Below are positions 1 through 9,229 of a stretch of 64,000 nucleotides of DNA, piece by piece. The notes beneath the pieces are model-generated. The model was not told the DNA's origin. It searched no databases and saw only the letters and a list, made by a program, of their open reading frames with translations. Within the stretch, counting starts at the first letter, position 1; the number at the start of each line of letters is the position of its first letter. This stretch comes from Pseudomonadota bacterium (GTDB taxonomy: Bacteria > Pseudomonadota > Alphaproteobacteria > Rhodobacterales > Rhodobacteraceae), in NCBI GenBank assembly GCA_020161655.1, contig JAIUPC010000006.1:186001-250000 (forward strand). Direction: 5' to 3'. The position numbers and the translations under genes were made by a program.

Positions 1-2901
1 GCCGTGGGCCCCGATGCGAAAGCGGCGGCGCGCAAGGTCCTCTGGACGCTCAACCGGCTTGAGACGAACTACCAGTGGTATTCGCTTTACGGCAACTGGA
101 ACTGGGAGGTGACGACAACCCGCGCCGAGGTTGCCTCGGGCGATCTCACGCTGACCGCCGAGGGGCCGCAGACCGTGGCGGCACCGGTCGACTGGGGCAA
201 CTACGAGCTTGTCGTGGAAGCGGCGGATGGCGCCTATACCGCCAGCGCAGTCTCTTTCTACGCCGGCTGGTATGCGCCCGCCGATACGGCGAAAACGCCT
301 GACACGCTGGACCTGACGCTCGACAAACCCGCCTACAGGCCGGGAGAGACGGCGAAGGTCCGGATCGAGCCACGCGCCGATGGCATCGCCCTCATCTCCG
401 TCCTGTCGAACCGGCTCATCGACATGAAGGCCGTGCCGGTCAAGGCGGGTGAGAACCTCATTGACCTGCCCGTCACCGACGACTGGGGCGCAGGCGCCTA
501 TGTCACGGCCTCCGTGATCCGGCCCTTGTCGGCTGACGCCGGCCGCACCCCCGTCCGCGCCATGGGCCTGTCTTACGCGCCGGTCGATCCCGGCTCGCGG
601 AAACTGACCGCGACGCTTGAGGTTCCAGCCGAGGCCGAACCGCGCGGGCCGCTGCCGGTCGCGCTGAAGGTCGAGGGCGCGGCGGAGGGCGATACCGTCT
701 ATGCCACCATCGCCGCCGTCGATCTTGGCATCCTGAACCTGACCGGCTTCACCGCGCCCGACCCGGAAGCGCATTACTTCGGCCAGAGGAAGCTTGGCGT
801 CGGCATCCGCGACATCTATGGCCGCCTGATCGACGGCAGCAATGGAACCCCCGGCTCCGTCCGCTCCGGCGGTGATGCGGGCACCGGCCTCAAGATGCAG
901 GCGCCGCCGCCGACCGAGGAACTGGTGGCCTATTTCTCCGGCCCGCTGACCGTCGGTGCGGATGGCTACGCCCGCACCGATTTCGCCCTGCCCTCGTTCA
1001 ACGGCACCGTCAGGGTGATGGCCGTGGCCTGGTCGAAAACCGCCATCGGCCAGGCCGAGGCGGATGTGCTGGTGCGCGATCCCGTGGTCGTCACCGCCTC
1101 CGTCCCGCGCTTTCTGTCGCCCGGCGATCAAAGCCGGCTTCTGTTGGAGATCGTCCATGCCTCCGGCCCCGCCGGTCGCAACGGCCTTGATGTGACCGCC
1201 GAAGGTCTGACGCTTGGCACCGCGCCCTCGGGCGTCGATCTGGCCGAAAAGGGCAAGGCCGTGATCTCCGTCCCGATCACCGCCGCGAGCGAGGAGGGCC
1301 TTGCCGCCGTCCGCGTCGCCCTGACCACGCCGGCGGGCAAGCAACTGGTGAAGACGCTGACCCTGCCGGTCGAAACCCATGACCCGGAAATTGCGCGCCA
1401 GAGCCGGTTCGAGCTTGCGTCAGGCGCCACCTTCACGCTTGACCGCAACGCCTTCGCCGGCCTCGTTCCCGGCACCGGTCGCGCCACGCTGGCCGCAGGC
1501 CCGCTCGCCCGCTTCGACGCGCCCGGCCTTCTGGCCACGCTTGACGCCTATCCCTACGGCTGCACCGAACAGCTCACCTCCAAGGCGCTGCCGCTTCTCT
1601 ATTTCGAGGATGTGTCTTCCGCCCTCGGCGTCAGCCTCGACGGCGATGTGAGGAAAAGGGTCGAGGAAAGCTTGTCGGAGATCCTGCTCAACCAGTCCGC
1701 CAACGGTTCCTTCGGCCTCTGGTACCCGGATTCCGGCGACCTTTGGCTCGACGCCTTCGTCACCGATTTCCTGAGCCGCGCCCGCGCCAAGGGCTATGCC
1801 GTGCCTGATGCCGCCTTCAGGAACGCGCTCGACAATCTCAGGAACCAGGTGAACTACGCGCCCGATTTCGAAGCCGAGGGCGGGCCCTATGCCTATGCGC
1901 TGATGGTCCTCGCCCGCGAAGGCGCCGCCGCTGTCGGCGACCTGCGCTACTATGCCGACGTCAAGGCCGCGGCCTTCGACACGCCCATCGCGGCGGCCCA
2001 GTTGGGCGCGGCGCTCGCCTCCTACGGCGATCAGCGCCGGGCCGACGCGATGTTCGCGCAAGCCGCGCGGCTCGTCGCCGAGGGCCCGAGCGCCGCCGAG
2101 GATCAGGTCTGGCGCGCCGATTATGGCACCCGACTTCGCGATGCGACGGCCCTTCTGGCGCTTGCGTCGGAAGCCGGGTCGACGGCCATCGACGCCGCCG
2201 GCCTTTCGGATGCCGTCGCCTCCGGCCTCATCGGCAAGCCGCTGTCGACGCAGGAAGCGACCTGGGCGCTGCTCGCCACCCATGCGCTCATCGACCGGCC
2301 CGATGCGGGCGGCTTCACCGTCAACGGCGCGCCCTCCGACCGCCCGGTGATCGCGCTGACGGAAAGCGAGGCGGCCACGCCGCAGGCGATCACCAACGCC
2401 ACCGGCAAGGCCGCCACGGTCACGCTCACGACCTTCGGCGTCCCGGCGGAACCCGAACCCGCCGGCGGGCGCGGCTACACCATCACCCGCAGCTACTACA
2501 CGATGGAGGGTGAACCGGCAGACATCGCATCGGTCAAGCAAGGCACCCGCCTTGTCTCGGTGGTCGAGGTCAGCCCGCATGGATCGGGCGAAGCGCGGCT
2601 GATGGTCAACGATCCCCTGCCCGCGGGGTTCGAGATCGACAATCCTTCCCTCATCCGCGCCGGCGACATCGCCGCCCTCTCCTGGCTCGACACCGCCGAG
2701 GAAACCCGGATGACGGAGTTCCGTCAGGACCGCTTCCTCGCGGCCCTCGACTGGACCAGCGACCAGCCCTTCCGCCTCGCCTATATCCTCCGCGCCATAT
2801 CGCCCGGCCGGTTCCACCATCCCGCCGCGACGGTGGAGGACATGTACCGCCCAGATTACCGCGCCCGGACCGACGCGGGCGAGGCCGCGGTGACGGAGTA
2901 A
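1..2901 (+). CDS. Alpha-2-macroglobulin family protein (YfhM type), 5' end cut off by window
   Basis: C-terminal 966 codons of a bacterial alpha-2-macroglobulin, a large periplasmic protein thought to trap foreign proteases through a reactive thioester. The reading frame is open from the first base, and the family usually has about 1,600 to 1,800 residues, so the N-terminal part lies upstream. The thioester signature GCTEQ is intact, with its cysteine codon at 1561. It is followed by an alpha-helical thioester domain and a C-terminal receptor-like beta domain. The stop lies two bases before pbpC, the classical partner gene: the two are thought to act together, one trapping proteases and the other repairing the wall. 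No other family fits well. Confidence 0.93.
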   Translation, partial: AVGPDAKAAARKVLWTLNRLETNYQWYSLYGNWNWEVTTTRAEVASGDLTLTAEGPQTVAAPVDWGNYELVVEAADGAYTASAVSFYAGWYAPADTAKTPDTLDLTLDKPAYRPGETAKVRIEPRADGIALISVLSNRLIDMKAVPVKAGENLIDLPVTDDWGAGAYVTASVIRPLSADAGRTPVRAMGLSYAPVDPGSRKLTATLEVPAEAEPRGPLPVALKVEGAAEGDTVYATIAAVDLGILNLTGFTAPDPEAHYFGQRKLGVGIRDIYGRLIDGSNGTPGSVRSGGDAGTGLKMQAPPPTEELVAYFSGPLTVGADGYARTDFALPSFNGTVRVMAVAWSKTAIGQAEADVLVRDPVVVTASVPRFLSPGDQSRLLLEIVHASGPAGRNGLDVTAEGLTLGTAPSGVDLAEKGKAVISVPITAASEEGLAAVRVALTTPAGKQLVKTLTLPVETHDPEIARQSRFELASGATFTLDRNAFAGLVPGTGRATLAAGPLARFDAPGLLATLDAYPYGCTEQLTSKALPLLYFEDVSSALGVSLDGDVRKRVEESLSEILLNQSANGSFGLWYPDSGDLWLDAFVTDFLSRARAKGYAVPDAAFRNALDNLRNQVNYAPDFEAEGGPYAYALMVLAREGAAAVGDLRYYADVKAAAFDTPIAAAQLGAALASYGDQRRADAMFAQAARLVAEGPSAAEDQVWRADYGTRLRDATALLALASEAGSTAIDAAGLSDAVASGLIGKPLSTQEATWALLATHALIDRPDAGGFTVNGAPSDRPVIALTESEAATPQAITNATGKAATVTLTTFGVPAEPEPAGGRGYTITRSYYTMEGEPADIASVKQGTRLVSVVEVSPHGSGEARLMVNDPLPAGFEIDNPSLIRAGDIAALSWLDTAEETRMTEFRQDRFLAALDWTSDQPFRLAYILRAISPGRFHHPAATVEDMYRPDYRARTDAGEAAVTE

Positions 2902-2903
2902 TC

Positions 2904-4979
2904 ATGGAAAGGGTTACGGCAAGCAGGGACAGTCGGCGCGGAGGCTCCGGCTGGCGCTTGCCTGTGGTGCTTGCCGTTCTTCTCTTCGCCGGTGCTTTCG
3001 CCCGCGACCGGCTCGACGACTGGATCGCCGCCACCGACCTGCCGCCCCTGACCGTCGCCACCGGGACCGAGGTTGTCGCCCGCGACGGCACGCTTCTGCG
3101 CGCCTTCACCGTCGCTGATGGCCGCTGGCGGCTCGACCCCGGCCCGGTCGATCCCCTCTTCACCGAGATGCTCATGGCCTATGAGGATCGCCGCTTCGAA
3201 GACCACCAAGGCGTCGACCTTCGCGCACTTGTCCGCGCAGGGGCGCAGTCGCTTGCCGCAGGCCGCGTGGTCTCGGGTGGATCGACCCTGACCATGCAGG
3301 TCGCACGGCTGCTGGAAGACAGCGGCACCGGGCGGCTCTCCGGCAAGATCCGCCAGATCCGTGTCGCGCTGGCGCTGCAGCGGCGGCTTTCCAAGCCCGA
3401 GATCCTCGACCTCTACCTCCGCATCGCCCCCTATGGCGGCAATCTCGAAGGCATCCGCGCCGCAAGCCTCGCCTGGCTCGGCAAGGAACCGCGCCGCCTG
3501 ACCCCGGCCGAGGCCGCCTTCCTCGTCGCCCTGCCGCAATCGCCCGAATCGCGCCGCCCCGACCGCTTCCCCGAAGCGGCCGAAGCCGCCCGCGACCGCG
3601 TCCTTGCCGTGATGACCGCGCGCGGCACCCTGACCGCGGACCGCGCCGATGCCGCACGGCGCGAGGCGATCCCGAAAGCGCGCCGCGATTTCCCCGCACT
3701 TGCGCCCCATCTCGCCGCCCGACTCCGCGCCGAAGACCCGCTGTCACCCCGGATCGCGACCACGATCGACGCCCGCCTGCAGCGCGCCCTCGAAGCGCTG
3801 GCCGCCCGCGCCGTCGCCTCGCAGGGCGACCGCCTCTCGCTCGCCCTCGTCGTCGCCGATCACCGCACCGGCGAAATCCTCGCCTCGGTCGGTTCGCCGG
3901 ACTGGACCGATGACCGCCGCGCCGGCTTCATCGACATGACCCGGGCGCTGAGATCCCCCGGTTCGACGCTGAAACCCTTCGTCTACGCCCTCGCCTTCGA
4001 CGACGGCCTCGCCCATCCCGAAACCCTGATCGAGGATCGCCCGGTCGCCTTCGGCACCTATGGGCCGCAGAACTTCGACCGCCAGTTCCGCGGCACCATC
4101 CCGGTCCGCCAGGCGCTGCAGCTCTCGCTCAACATCCCCGTCGTCAGCCTGACCGAGGCGATCGGCCCCGCGCGCCTCGTCTCGACCCTGCGCCGCGCCG
4201 GCGCCGAGCCGGTGGTGCCGGGCGACAAGCCGGGCCTTGCCGTGGCGCTCGGCGGGCTCGGGCTCAGCCTCACCGACCTCGTGCAAAGCTATGCGGGCCT
4301 CGCCCGCCTCGGCGATCCCGTCCGGCTTTCACCCCTCGCCGGCCCGCCGCAGCCCGCCGGCCAGCGCCTTTTCTCACCCGTGGCCGCCTGGCTCACTGCC
4401 GACATCCTCGCCGAACTGCCGCCGCCGCCGAACGCCCCTGCCGGGCGCATCGCCTACAAGACCGGCACCAGCTACGGCTACCGAGATGCATGGGCCCTGG
4501 GCTTTGACGGTGCCCATGTCGCCGGCGTCTGGATGGGCCGGGCAGATGGCGCATCGGTGCCCGGCGCCTTCGGTGGCGACCTCGCGGCGCCACTCCTTTT
4601 CGAGGCGTTCCAGCGCCTGAAACCCGCAGCCGATCCGCTGCCGCCACCGCCGCCTGCGACCCTGATCCTGCCCAATGCGCGCCTACCGCAGCCCCTGCAG
4701 CACTTCCGCCCGCGCGGCTTCACCAGCGAAAAACTCGCAGAGGGACCCGAGGTCGCCTTCCCGCCCGACGGCGCCCGGATCGAATCCTCCGGCCCGCTGC
4801 CGCTCAAGGTCCGGGGCGGCACCCCGCCCTTCACCTGGCTCGCCAATGGCCAGCCCGTGATCCTCGCCGGCCGCGCCCGCGAGGCGACGATCCCCACCTC
4901 CGGCACCGGCTACTTCAGCCTCTCGGTCATCGACGCCAAGGGGCAAAGTGCGACTACGACCGTCACACTCACCCCTTGA
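2904..4979 (+). CDS. pbpC: Penicillin-binding protein 1C (bifunctional glycosyltransferase/transpeptidase)
   Basis: A 691-residue class A penicillin-binding protein that polymerises and cross-links peptidoglycan in the periplasm. One N-terminal membrane segment lies at about residues 18-34. The GT51 domain shows the catalytic YEDRRFEDH motif (Glu near 94) and GGSTLTMQ. The transpeptidase has STLK (catalytic Ser near 354), an SLN motif near 408 and KTGT near 519. The last 90 residues match the C-terminal domain typical of PBP1C. The ATG lies two bases after the alpha-2-macroglobulin stop, so the genes are almost certainly co-transcribed. The 3' end runs into a GC-rich hairpin repeat that may terminate both this gene and the convergent thiolase. 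Confidence 0.95.
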   Translation: MERVTASRDSRRGGSGWRLPVVLAVLLFAGAFARDRLDDWIAATDLPPLTVATGTEVVARDGTLLRAFTVADGRWRLDPGPVDPLFTEMLMAYEDRRFEDHQGVDLRALVRAGAQSLAAGRVVSGGSTLTMQVARLLEDSGTGRLSGKIRQIRVALALQRRLSKPEILDLYLRIAPYGGNLEGIRAASLAWLGKEPRRLTPAEAAFLVALPQSPESRRPDRFPEAAEAARDRVLAVMTARGTLTADRADAARREAIPKARRDFPALAPHLAARLRAEDPLSPRIATTIDARLQRALEALAARAVASQGDRLSLALVVADHRTGEILASVGSPDWTDDRRAGFIDMTRALRSPGSTLKPFVYALAFDDGLAHPETLIEDRPVAFGTYGPQNFDRQFRGTIPVRQALQLSLNIPVVSLTEAIGPARLVSTLRRAGAEPVVPGDKPGLAVALGGLGLSLTDLVQSYAGLARLGDPVRLSPLAGPPQPAGQRLFSPVAAWLTADILAELPPPPNAPAGRIAYKTGTSYGYRDAWALGFDGAHVAGVWMGRADGASVPGAFGGDLAAPLLFEAFQRLKPAADPLPPPPPATLILPNARLPQPLQHFRPRGFTSEKLAEGPEVAFPPDGARIESSGPLPLKVRGGTPPFTWLANGQPVILAGRAREATIPTSGTGYFSLSVIDAKGQSATTTVTLTP

Positions 4980-4980
4980 G

Positions 4981-5050
4981 CTTCTTCGTTGCTGAAATAC
5001 CCCCCGCGGAGCGCCCGGCGAGCGGGGGCTCGATGCCCCCCGAGCCGGTC
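4981..5050 (-). repeat. Intergenic repeat copy A with GC-rich hairpin, probable bidirectional terminator
   Basis: Read on the minus strand, a GC-rich part with GGGGGC/GCCCCC arms ends in a core GTATTTCAGCAACGAAGAAG at 4981-5000. Its GC-rich half is nearly identical to copy B near 30.3 kb. It fills the whole gap between the convergent stops of pbpC and the thiolase, which suggests a terminator role. Confidence 0.6.
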
Positions 5051-5054
5051 CCCC

Positions 5055-6236
5055 TCAGAGCCGCTCGATCGCGATTGCGATGCCCTGGCCTCCGCCGATG
5101 CACATGGTGACAAGGCCGATCCGCCCGCCAATGCGCTCCAGCTCGTATAACGCCTTCACGGTTATCAGCGCGCCGGTCGCGCCGACCGGATGGCCAAGGG
5201 CGATGGCGCCGCCACTGGGGTTCACCTTCGCCGGATCGAAACCCAGTTCCTGCGACACGGCCAGCGCCTGCGCCGCGAAAGCTTCGTTAGATTCGATCAC
5301 GTCGAAATCCATGACCTTGAGCCCGGTGCGCTTCATCAGCGCCTGAACCGCCGGAACCGGGCCGATGCCCATGACCTCCGGCCGCACGCCGGCATGGGCA
5401 TAGCCAAGGATGCGGGCGCGGGGCTTCAGCCCGGCCTTTTCCGCCGCCGAGGCCCGCGCCAGCACCAGCGCCGCCGCGCCGTCATTGATGCCCGAGGCAT
5501 TGCCCGCCGTCACGGCGCCGTCCTTCTGGAAGACCGTCTTCAGACCCGCGAGCGCCTCGGCGCTCGTTGCCTTCGGGTGTTCGTCGGTGTCGAAGACGAC
5601 CGGCCCCTTGCGCGAGGAAATCTCGACCGCAACGATCTGGTCCTTGAACCGCCCCTCGGCGATGGCTTTCGCCGCCCGCGCCTGGCTTTCCAGCGCGAAT
5701 GCATCCTGCGCCGCGCGGGTGATGCCATGTTCCTTCGCCACGTTCTCAGCCGTGACACCCATATGGCCGGTGCCAAAGGGGCAGGTCAGCGCGCCGGTCA
5801 TCATGTCGACGGCCCTGGTATCCCCCATCTTCTGGCCGAAGCGCGCGGCGGGAAGCGCGTAGGGCGACTTGCTCATGCTCTCTGCCCCGCCGGCGAGCGC
5901 GAAATCGGCATCACCGAGCATCAGCGACTGAACCGCCGAAACGATGGCCTGCACGCCCGAGCCGCAAAGCCGGTTCACGTTCATCGCCGGGGTGCCGTCC
6001 GGGATGCCGGCCTGCATCGCCGCGATGCGGCTCAGGTACATGTCGCGCGGTTCGGTGTTGATGACATGGCCGAAGACGACATGGCCGATCTGCGACGGAT
6101 CGACCCCGGCCCGCTCCATCGCCGCCTTGGCGGCCACGGTCGCGGTGTCGATCGGCGCCATGCCGGACAGGCTGCCGCCGAATGTGCCGATTGCGGTGCG
6201 CGCACCCGACAGGATCACGATATCGTCGCTCATCAT
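5055..6236 (-). CDS. Acetyl-CoA C-acetyltransferase (thiolase II)
   Basis: A 393-residue thiolase that condenses two acetyl-CoA to acetoacetyl-CoA, or cleaves acetoacetyl-CoA in the reverse direction. The nucleophile is in NRLCGSG near residue 90. NEAFAAQ, the GGAIALGHPVGATGA histidine motif and CIGGGQG with the second cysteine follow in the expected order. Length is normal for PhaA/AtoB. A good ribosome site (GGAGG) stands 4 bases before the first of two ATG codons, so the start could also be three bases later. No phaB or phaC lies nearby, so assignment to PHA synthesis rather than fatty or keto acid degradation is open. A second thiolase occurs at 54.4-55.6 kb. Confidence 0.93.
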   Translation of the reverse strand: MMSDDIVILSGARTAIGTFGGSLSGMAPIDTATVAAKAAMERAGVDPSQIGHVVFGHVINTEPRDMYLSRIAAMQAGIPDGTPAMNVNRLCGSGVQAIVSAVQSLMLGDADFALAGGAESMSKSPYALPAARFGQKMGDTRAVDMMTGALTCPFGTGHMGVTAENVAKEHGITRAAQDAFALESQARAAKAIAEGRFKDQIVAVEISSRKGPVVFDTDEHPKATSAEALAGLKTVFQKDGAVTAGNASGINDGAAALVLARASAAEKAGLKPRARILGYAHAGVRPEVMGIGPVPAVQALMKRTGLKVMDFDVIESNEAFAAQALAVSQELGFDPAKVNPSGGAIALGHPVGATGALITVKALYELERIGGRIGLVTMCIGGGQGIAIAIERL

Positions 6237-6262
6237 CGAACCTCCGTTGAATCGAAAAAAGG

Positions 6263-7114
6263 TTAGTCGGCGCGCGTGACCGTTACCACAACGATCTCCG
6301 GCGGCTGCAAAAGACGCAGCGGCAAACCGGAGTAGCCGATGCCGCCGGAGACGATCAGGTGCCGCCCCTCCTCACGCTTGTGGCCCCAGGCATAACGGCT
6401 GCCATGGGCGGAGGGGGTCATGGGCCGCCATCCAAGGAGGTTCGCCTGCCCGCCGTGGGTATGGCCGCTGATCTGCAGGAAGGCGCGGGCATCGCCACGG
6501 GCGAAGTAATCCGGCTCATGCGCCATCAGGATCGCCGGGGCACCGGGCGGCACGGTGTCGAACGCCGTTTCAGGGTCGTGAAAACCCGGTTGGCGCAGAT
6601 GTTTACGCGCCGCCTGACTGTCCAGCCCGACCAGCCAGAAACGCCCGCCGCCGTGGCTGATCTCCAGCGCCCGGTTCGGCAGGTGATGGATGCCGCTCCC
6701 CTCCAGCGCTTCGGCGACCGAATTGCGGGCAAACCCGCTCTGCCGCGACAGGCGGCAATCCCACCAGTCATGGTTGCCAAGAACGGCGGCAACGCCGAGC
6801 GGCGCGGAAAGCTGCTTCAGCCGGTCGATGATGCGGGCGGCAGGCTCCTGGACCCCCGGCAGCTTGCGGTCCATCAGGAAATCGCCGGGCAGCAGGATAA
6901 GGTCTGCGCCCAGCGCATTGACCGCCTTCACGATCCCCTCGACGCGGGAAAGCGGCGTCCAGGGCCGGCAGACATGAAGATCGGCCACCACGGCGATCTT
7001 CAGCTCGGGCAGGGTCCAGGCCGGATGCGCGACATGATAGGTGACGAGGCGCGGGAAGCTGAGCATTGTCGCGGGCGCGAAGAACCGTCTGAGGCTTGGC
7101 GCCCGCTCTTTCAT
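6263..7114 (-). CDS. Metallophosphoesterase (YaeI-like)
   Basis: A 283-residue calcineurin-like phosphoesterase. The metal-binding series is complete: ADLHV near residue 46, GD in LLPGDF, GNHDWWD, and a late GHTHGGQ. The latter four-residue pattern and the overall size resemble YaeI-type phosphodiesterases, but no substrate can be deduced. It begins inside the stop of the upstream phosphatase gene (four-base ATGA overlap at 7111-7114), so translation of the two is probably coupled. The stop lies 26 bases ahead of the thiolase start on the same strand, so all three may form one transcript. Confidence 0.85.
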   Translation of the reverse strand: MKERAPSLRRFFAPATMLSFPRLVTYHVAHPAWTLPELKIAVVADLHVCRPWTPLSRVEGIVKAVNALGADLILLPGDFLMDRKLPGVQEPAARIIDRLKQLSAPLGVAAVLGNHDWWDCRLSRQSGFARNSVAEALEGSGIHHLPNRALEISHGGGRFWLVGLDSQAARKHLRQPGFHDPETAFDTVPPGAPAILMAHEPDYFARGDARAFLQISGHTHGGQANLLGWRPMTPSAHGSRYAWGHKREEGRHLIVSGGIGYSGLPLRLLQPPEIVVVTVTRAD

Positions 7115-7848
7115 GCCGGAACCACCGGCACGCGTCCCGCTGGCGTCAACTGCCAGACCGCGCCATCCTCGATCACCACCGCGCTCAGCGCGCGGCCATA
7201 ACCGGCGCCGGTGTCGATGTTCAGCCGGTTGCCATAATGAGTTACAGTGTCGACCGGCGTGTGACCGTGGACGATCAGCGCGCCGTGGTCGCTGGGGTCG
7301 TCGAGAAACCCCTGCCTGATCCAGAGGAGGTCATTCTCCGTCTGATCCTCAAGCGCCGCGCCGGGGCGGATGCCGGCATGGACAAGGGCAACTCCCGGAG
7401 CCCGGTACATGACCGGGAGAGAGCGGATGAAGGCCCGGTGCGCCTCCGGTACACTCCTGATGGCATCGTCATGGAGGTCAAAGAGCATCCGCTCGCCCGC
7501 GCCAGGGACATCGTAGGAGGCGAGCGTCGTATCGCCGCCAAGCCGGGGATGGGTCCAGTAAAGATCGGCGCGCAGCCCCGGATCGTGATAGTCGGGATCG
7601 CTCATGAAGCCTTCGAACATGCGGTCGTGATTGCCCTTCAGCACCACCCAGGGCTCCCCCGCCGCGATTCCGTCGATCAGATAGGCGATCACACCCCGGC
7701 TGTCCGGCCCACGATCCACGAGGTCGCCGACATGGACAACCTCACCCCCGGTGTCGCCCGCCGCCGCCCGATCCGCCGCGATCAGCGCATGAACCTCGCG
7801 CAGCTTTTCAAGCTGGCCGTGAATGTCGCCGATTGCGTAAACCCGCAT
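7111..7848 (-). CDS. Serine/threonine-phosphatase-like metallophosphoesterase
   Basis: A 245-residue protein of the PPP/ApaH-like phosphoesterase group. It opens with GDIHGQ near residue 7, continues with GDLVDRGPDS and KGNHD, and has the late HGHTP histidine motif, so the two-metal active site is complete. Members of this group hydrolyse phosphoproteins or dinucleoside polyphosphates; the sequence does not decide which. It overlaps the next phosphoesterase gene by four bases. Upstream lies a gap of about 130 bases shared with the divergent DUF488 gene, which probably holds both promoters. Confidence 0.85.
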   Translation of the reverse strand: MRVYAIGDIHGQLEKLREVHALIAADRAAAGDTGGEVVHVGDLVDRGPDSRGVIAYLIDGIAAGEPWVVLKGNHDRMFEGFMSDPDYHDPGLRADLYWTHPRLGGDTTLASYDVPGAGERMLFDLHDDAIRSVPEAHRAFIRSLPVMYRAPGVALVHAGIRPGAALEDQTENDLLWIRQGFLDDPSDHGALIVHGHTPVDTVTHYGNRLNIDTGAGYGRALSAVVIEDGAVWQLTPAGRVPVVPA

Positions 7849-7981
7849 GCTCTGCCCGTACCTCGTTTCGCGGCGAGCCTAGCCAATGCCGGTTTCTGCC
7901 GCAATGCGGCATCGACCGGGTTTGGACTTGGGCGGGGGATCGGATTACCTTCGACAGTGCTGAGGCAGGCAAGGATCGCGG

Positions 7982-8518
7982 ATGAGGCTGCCCTTCTACA
8001 CCATCGGCCATTCCAACCGCATCCTTGGCGATTTCATCGACATGCTGACCGGGCCGGGCGTCAGAAACCTCGCCGACATAAGGGCTTTCCCGATGACCCG
8101 CGCCAATCCGCAGTTCAACGGCGAGGGGCTTGACGCCGCCCTGGCCGAACGGCAGATCGGCTATGAGCATATCGCCGACCTTGGCGGCCTCAGGAAACGG
8201 GTGCGCGAGGTTCCGGCGGAGGTCAACGGCCTCTGGCAGAACCGGAGCTTTCACAACTACGCCGACTACGCCCTGACCCCGCCGTTCCACGCCGGCCTCG
8301 CCCATCTTCTGGCCGAGGGGCAGAGGCGAGCCACGGCCATCATGTGCGCCGAGGCGGTCTGGTGGCGCTGCCACCGCCGCATCGTCGCCGACTGGCTGAT
8401 CGCGCGGGGCGAGACAGTCTTGCACATCATGGAAGCCGGGCGCCTTCACCCGGCAACCCTGACCCCCGGCGCGGTCGTCGGCCCTGACGGCACTGTCACC
8501 TACCCCGCCCCTTCATGA
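7982..8518 (+). CDS. DUF488 family protein
   Basis: A 178-residue DUF488 protein. It shows the family opening TIGHSNR near residue 7 and the cysteine/tryptophan block MCAEAVWWRCHRRIVADWL near residues 120-138. The function of the family is unknown; proposals include nucleic-acid or sulfur-related roles, and I do not choose one. The ATG follows an AAGGAT ribosome site. Its stop overlaps the stop of the convergent DMSP lyase gene by six bases, so no separate terminator fits between the two genes. Confidence 0.85.
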   Translation: MRLPFYTIGHSNRILGDFIDMLTGPGVRNLADIRAFPMTRANPQFNGEGLDAALAERQIGYEHIADLGGLRKRVREVPAEVNGLWQNRSFHNYADYALTPPFHAGLAHLLAEGQRRATAIMCAEAVWWRCHRRIVADWLIARGETVLHIMEAGRLHPATLTPGAVVGPDGTVTYPAPS

Positions 8519-9118
8519 TCCTTCCGGGTCATCGAGAAAGGCATAGGATGCGGTGTTGATGTCGCCGCTCCAGCGGTAGAGGGCGACGAAGCCCTCAGGC
8601 CCCGCGCGAAAGGCATGCGGCATCAGGCTTAGGTGATGGATCATGTCACCAGCGGATCGGATTCTTATGTCGTCGCCCGCAGTCCAGAGCGCCTCACCGG
8701 CGAGCATCACATAGGTCTCATCCGCATCGTGATTGTGGAGCGGATAGTAGCGCCCGGCCCGGACGAACAGCAGCCCAAGTCGCAGGTCCGGCGCATGGAT
8801 CGGCCCGTCCGGCCCCATGATCTCGGCGACCGCACACATTTCCTTGATCCATGCCGGCGTCTCGTCCGAGACCGGATTGCCGCCCCAGGGCACATGGTCG
8901 TTCGCCGCGAGAATTGCGGCGGCGGCGGGATGCGCGGATGTGCCAAGCGTGTGGCGGATCAACGCGTCATGGGGATGAGCGGGGCGCCGATGGAACGGCT
9001 GAAGCACGGGGGCCGACAAAAGCTCCCGCGCCGTCCGTTGCGCCTCTGCGCGTTCTTCGGCGCGGTAGATCTCTGCCAGTTCCTCCAGCATTCGCCTGAC
9101 ATCGACCGGATGCAACAT
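8513..9118 (-). CDS. dddQ: Dimethylsulfoniopropionate lyase, DddQ-type cupin
   Basis: A 201-residue cupin that likely cleaves DMSP to dimethyl sulfide and acrylate. The key block is H130-x3-E134-x-Y136, with H168 38 residues after H130. This reproduces the spacing of the metal ligands and catalytic tyrosine described for DddQ (His125, Glu129, Tyr131, His163), and a tyrosine at 125 matches Tyr120. The overall length also fits DddQ. No acrylate or DMSP demethylation genes lie nearby. Family membership is well supported by the residue pattern, but activity is not shown by sequence alone, because some cupins of this type have weak or other activities. The gene stands alone, ahead of the serA terminator. 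Confidence 0.75.
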   Translation of the reverse strand: MLHPVDVRRMLEELAEIYRAEERAEAQRTARELLSAPVLQPFHRRPAHPHDALIRHTLGTSAHPAAAAILAANDHVPWGGNPVSDETPAWIKEMCAVAEIMGPDGPIHAPDLRLGLLFVRAGRYYPLHNHDADETYVMLAGEALWTAGDDIRIRSAGDMIHHLSLMPHAFRAGPEGFVALYRWSGDINTASYAFLDDPEGS

Positions 9119-9165
9119 TCCCCCAACTGGCTGACCCCAAGGGCAGAATGTGGCGAGCCCCTGAA

Positions 9166-9200
9166 AACCGCACAGCCGGGCGCGACGCCCGGCTGTCGGT
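9166..9200 (-). terminator. Rho-independent terminator of serC-serA, possibly bidirectional
   Basis: An 11-base-pair perfect stem (ACAGCCGGGCG at 9172-9182 with its complement at 9186-9196, loop of three) lies about 35 bases past the serA stop. On the minus strand it is followed by GCGGTTTTC. Confidence 0.85.
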
Positions 9201-9229
9201 TTCAGATTGATGAGCGGCGCGGCCGTTGC

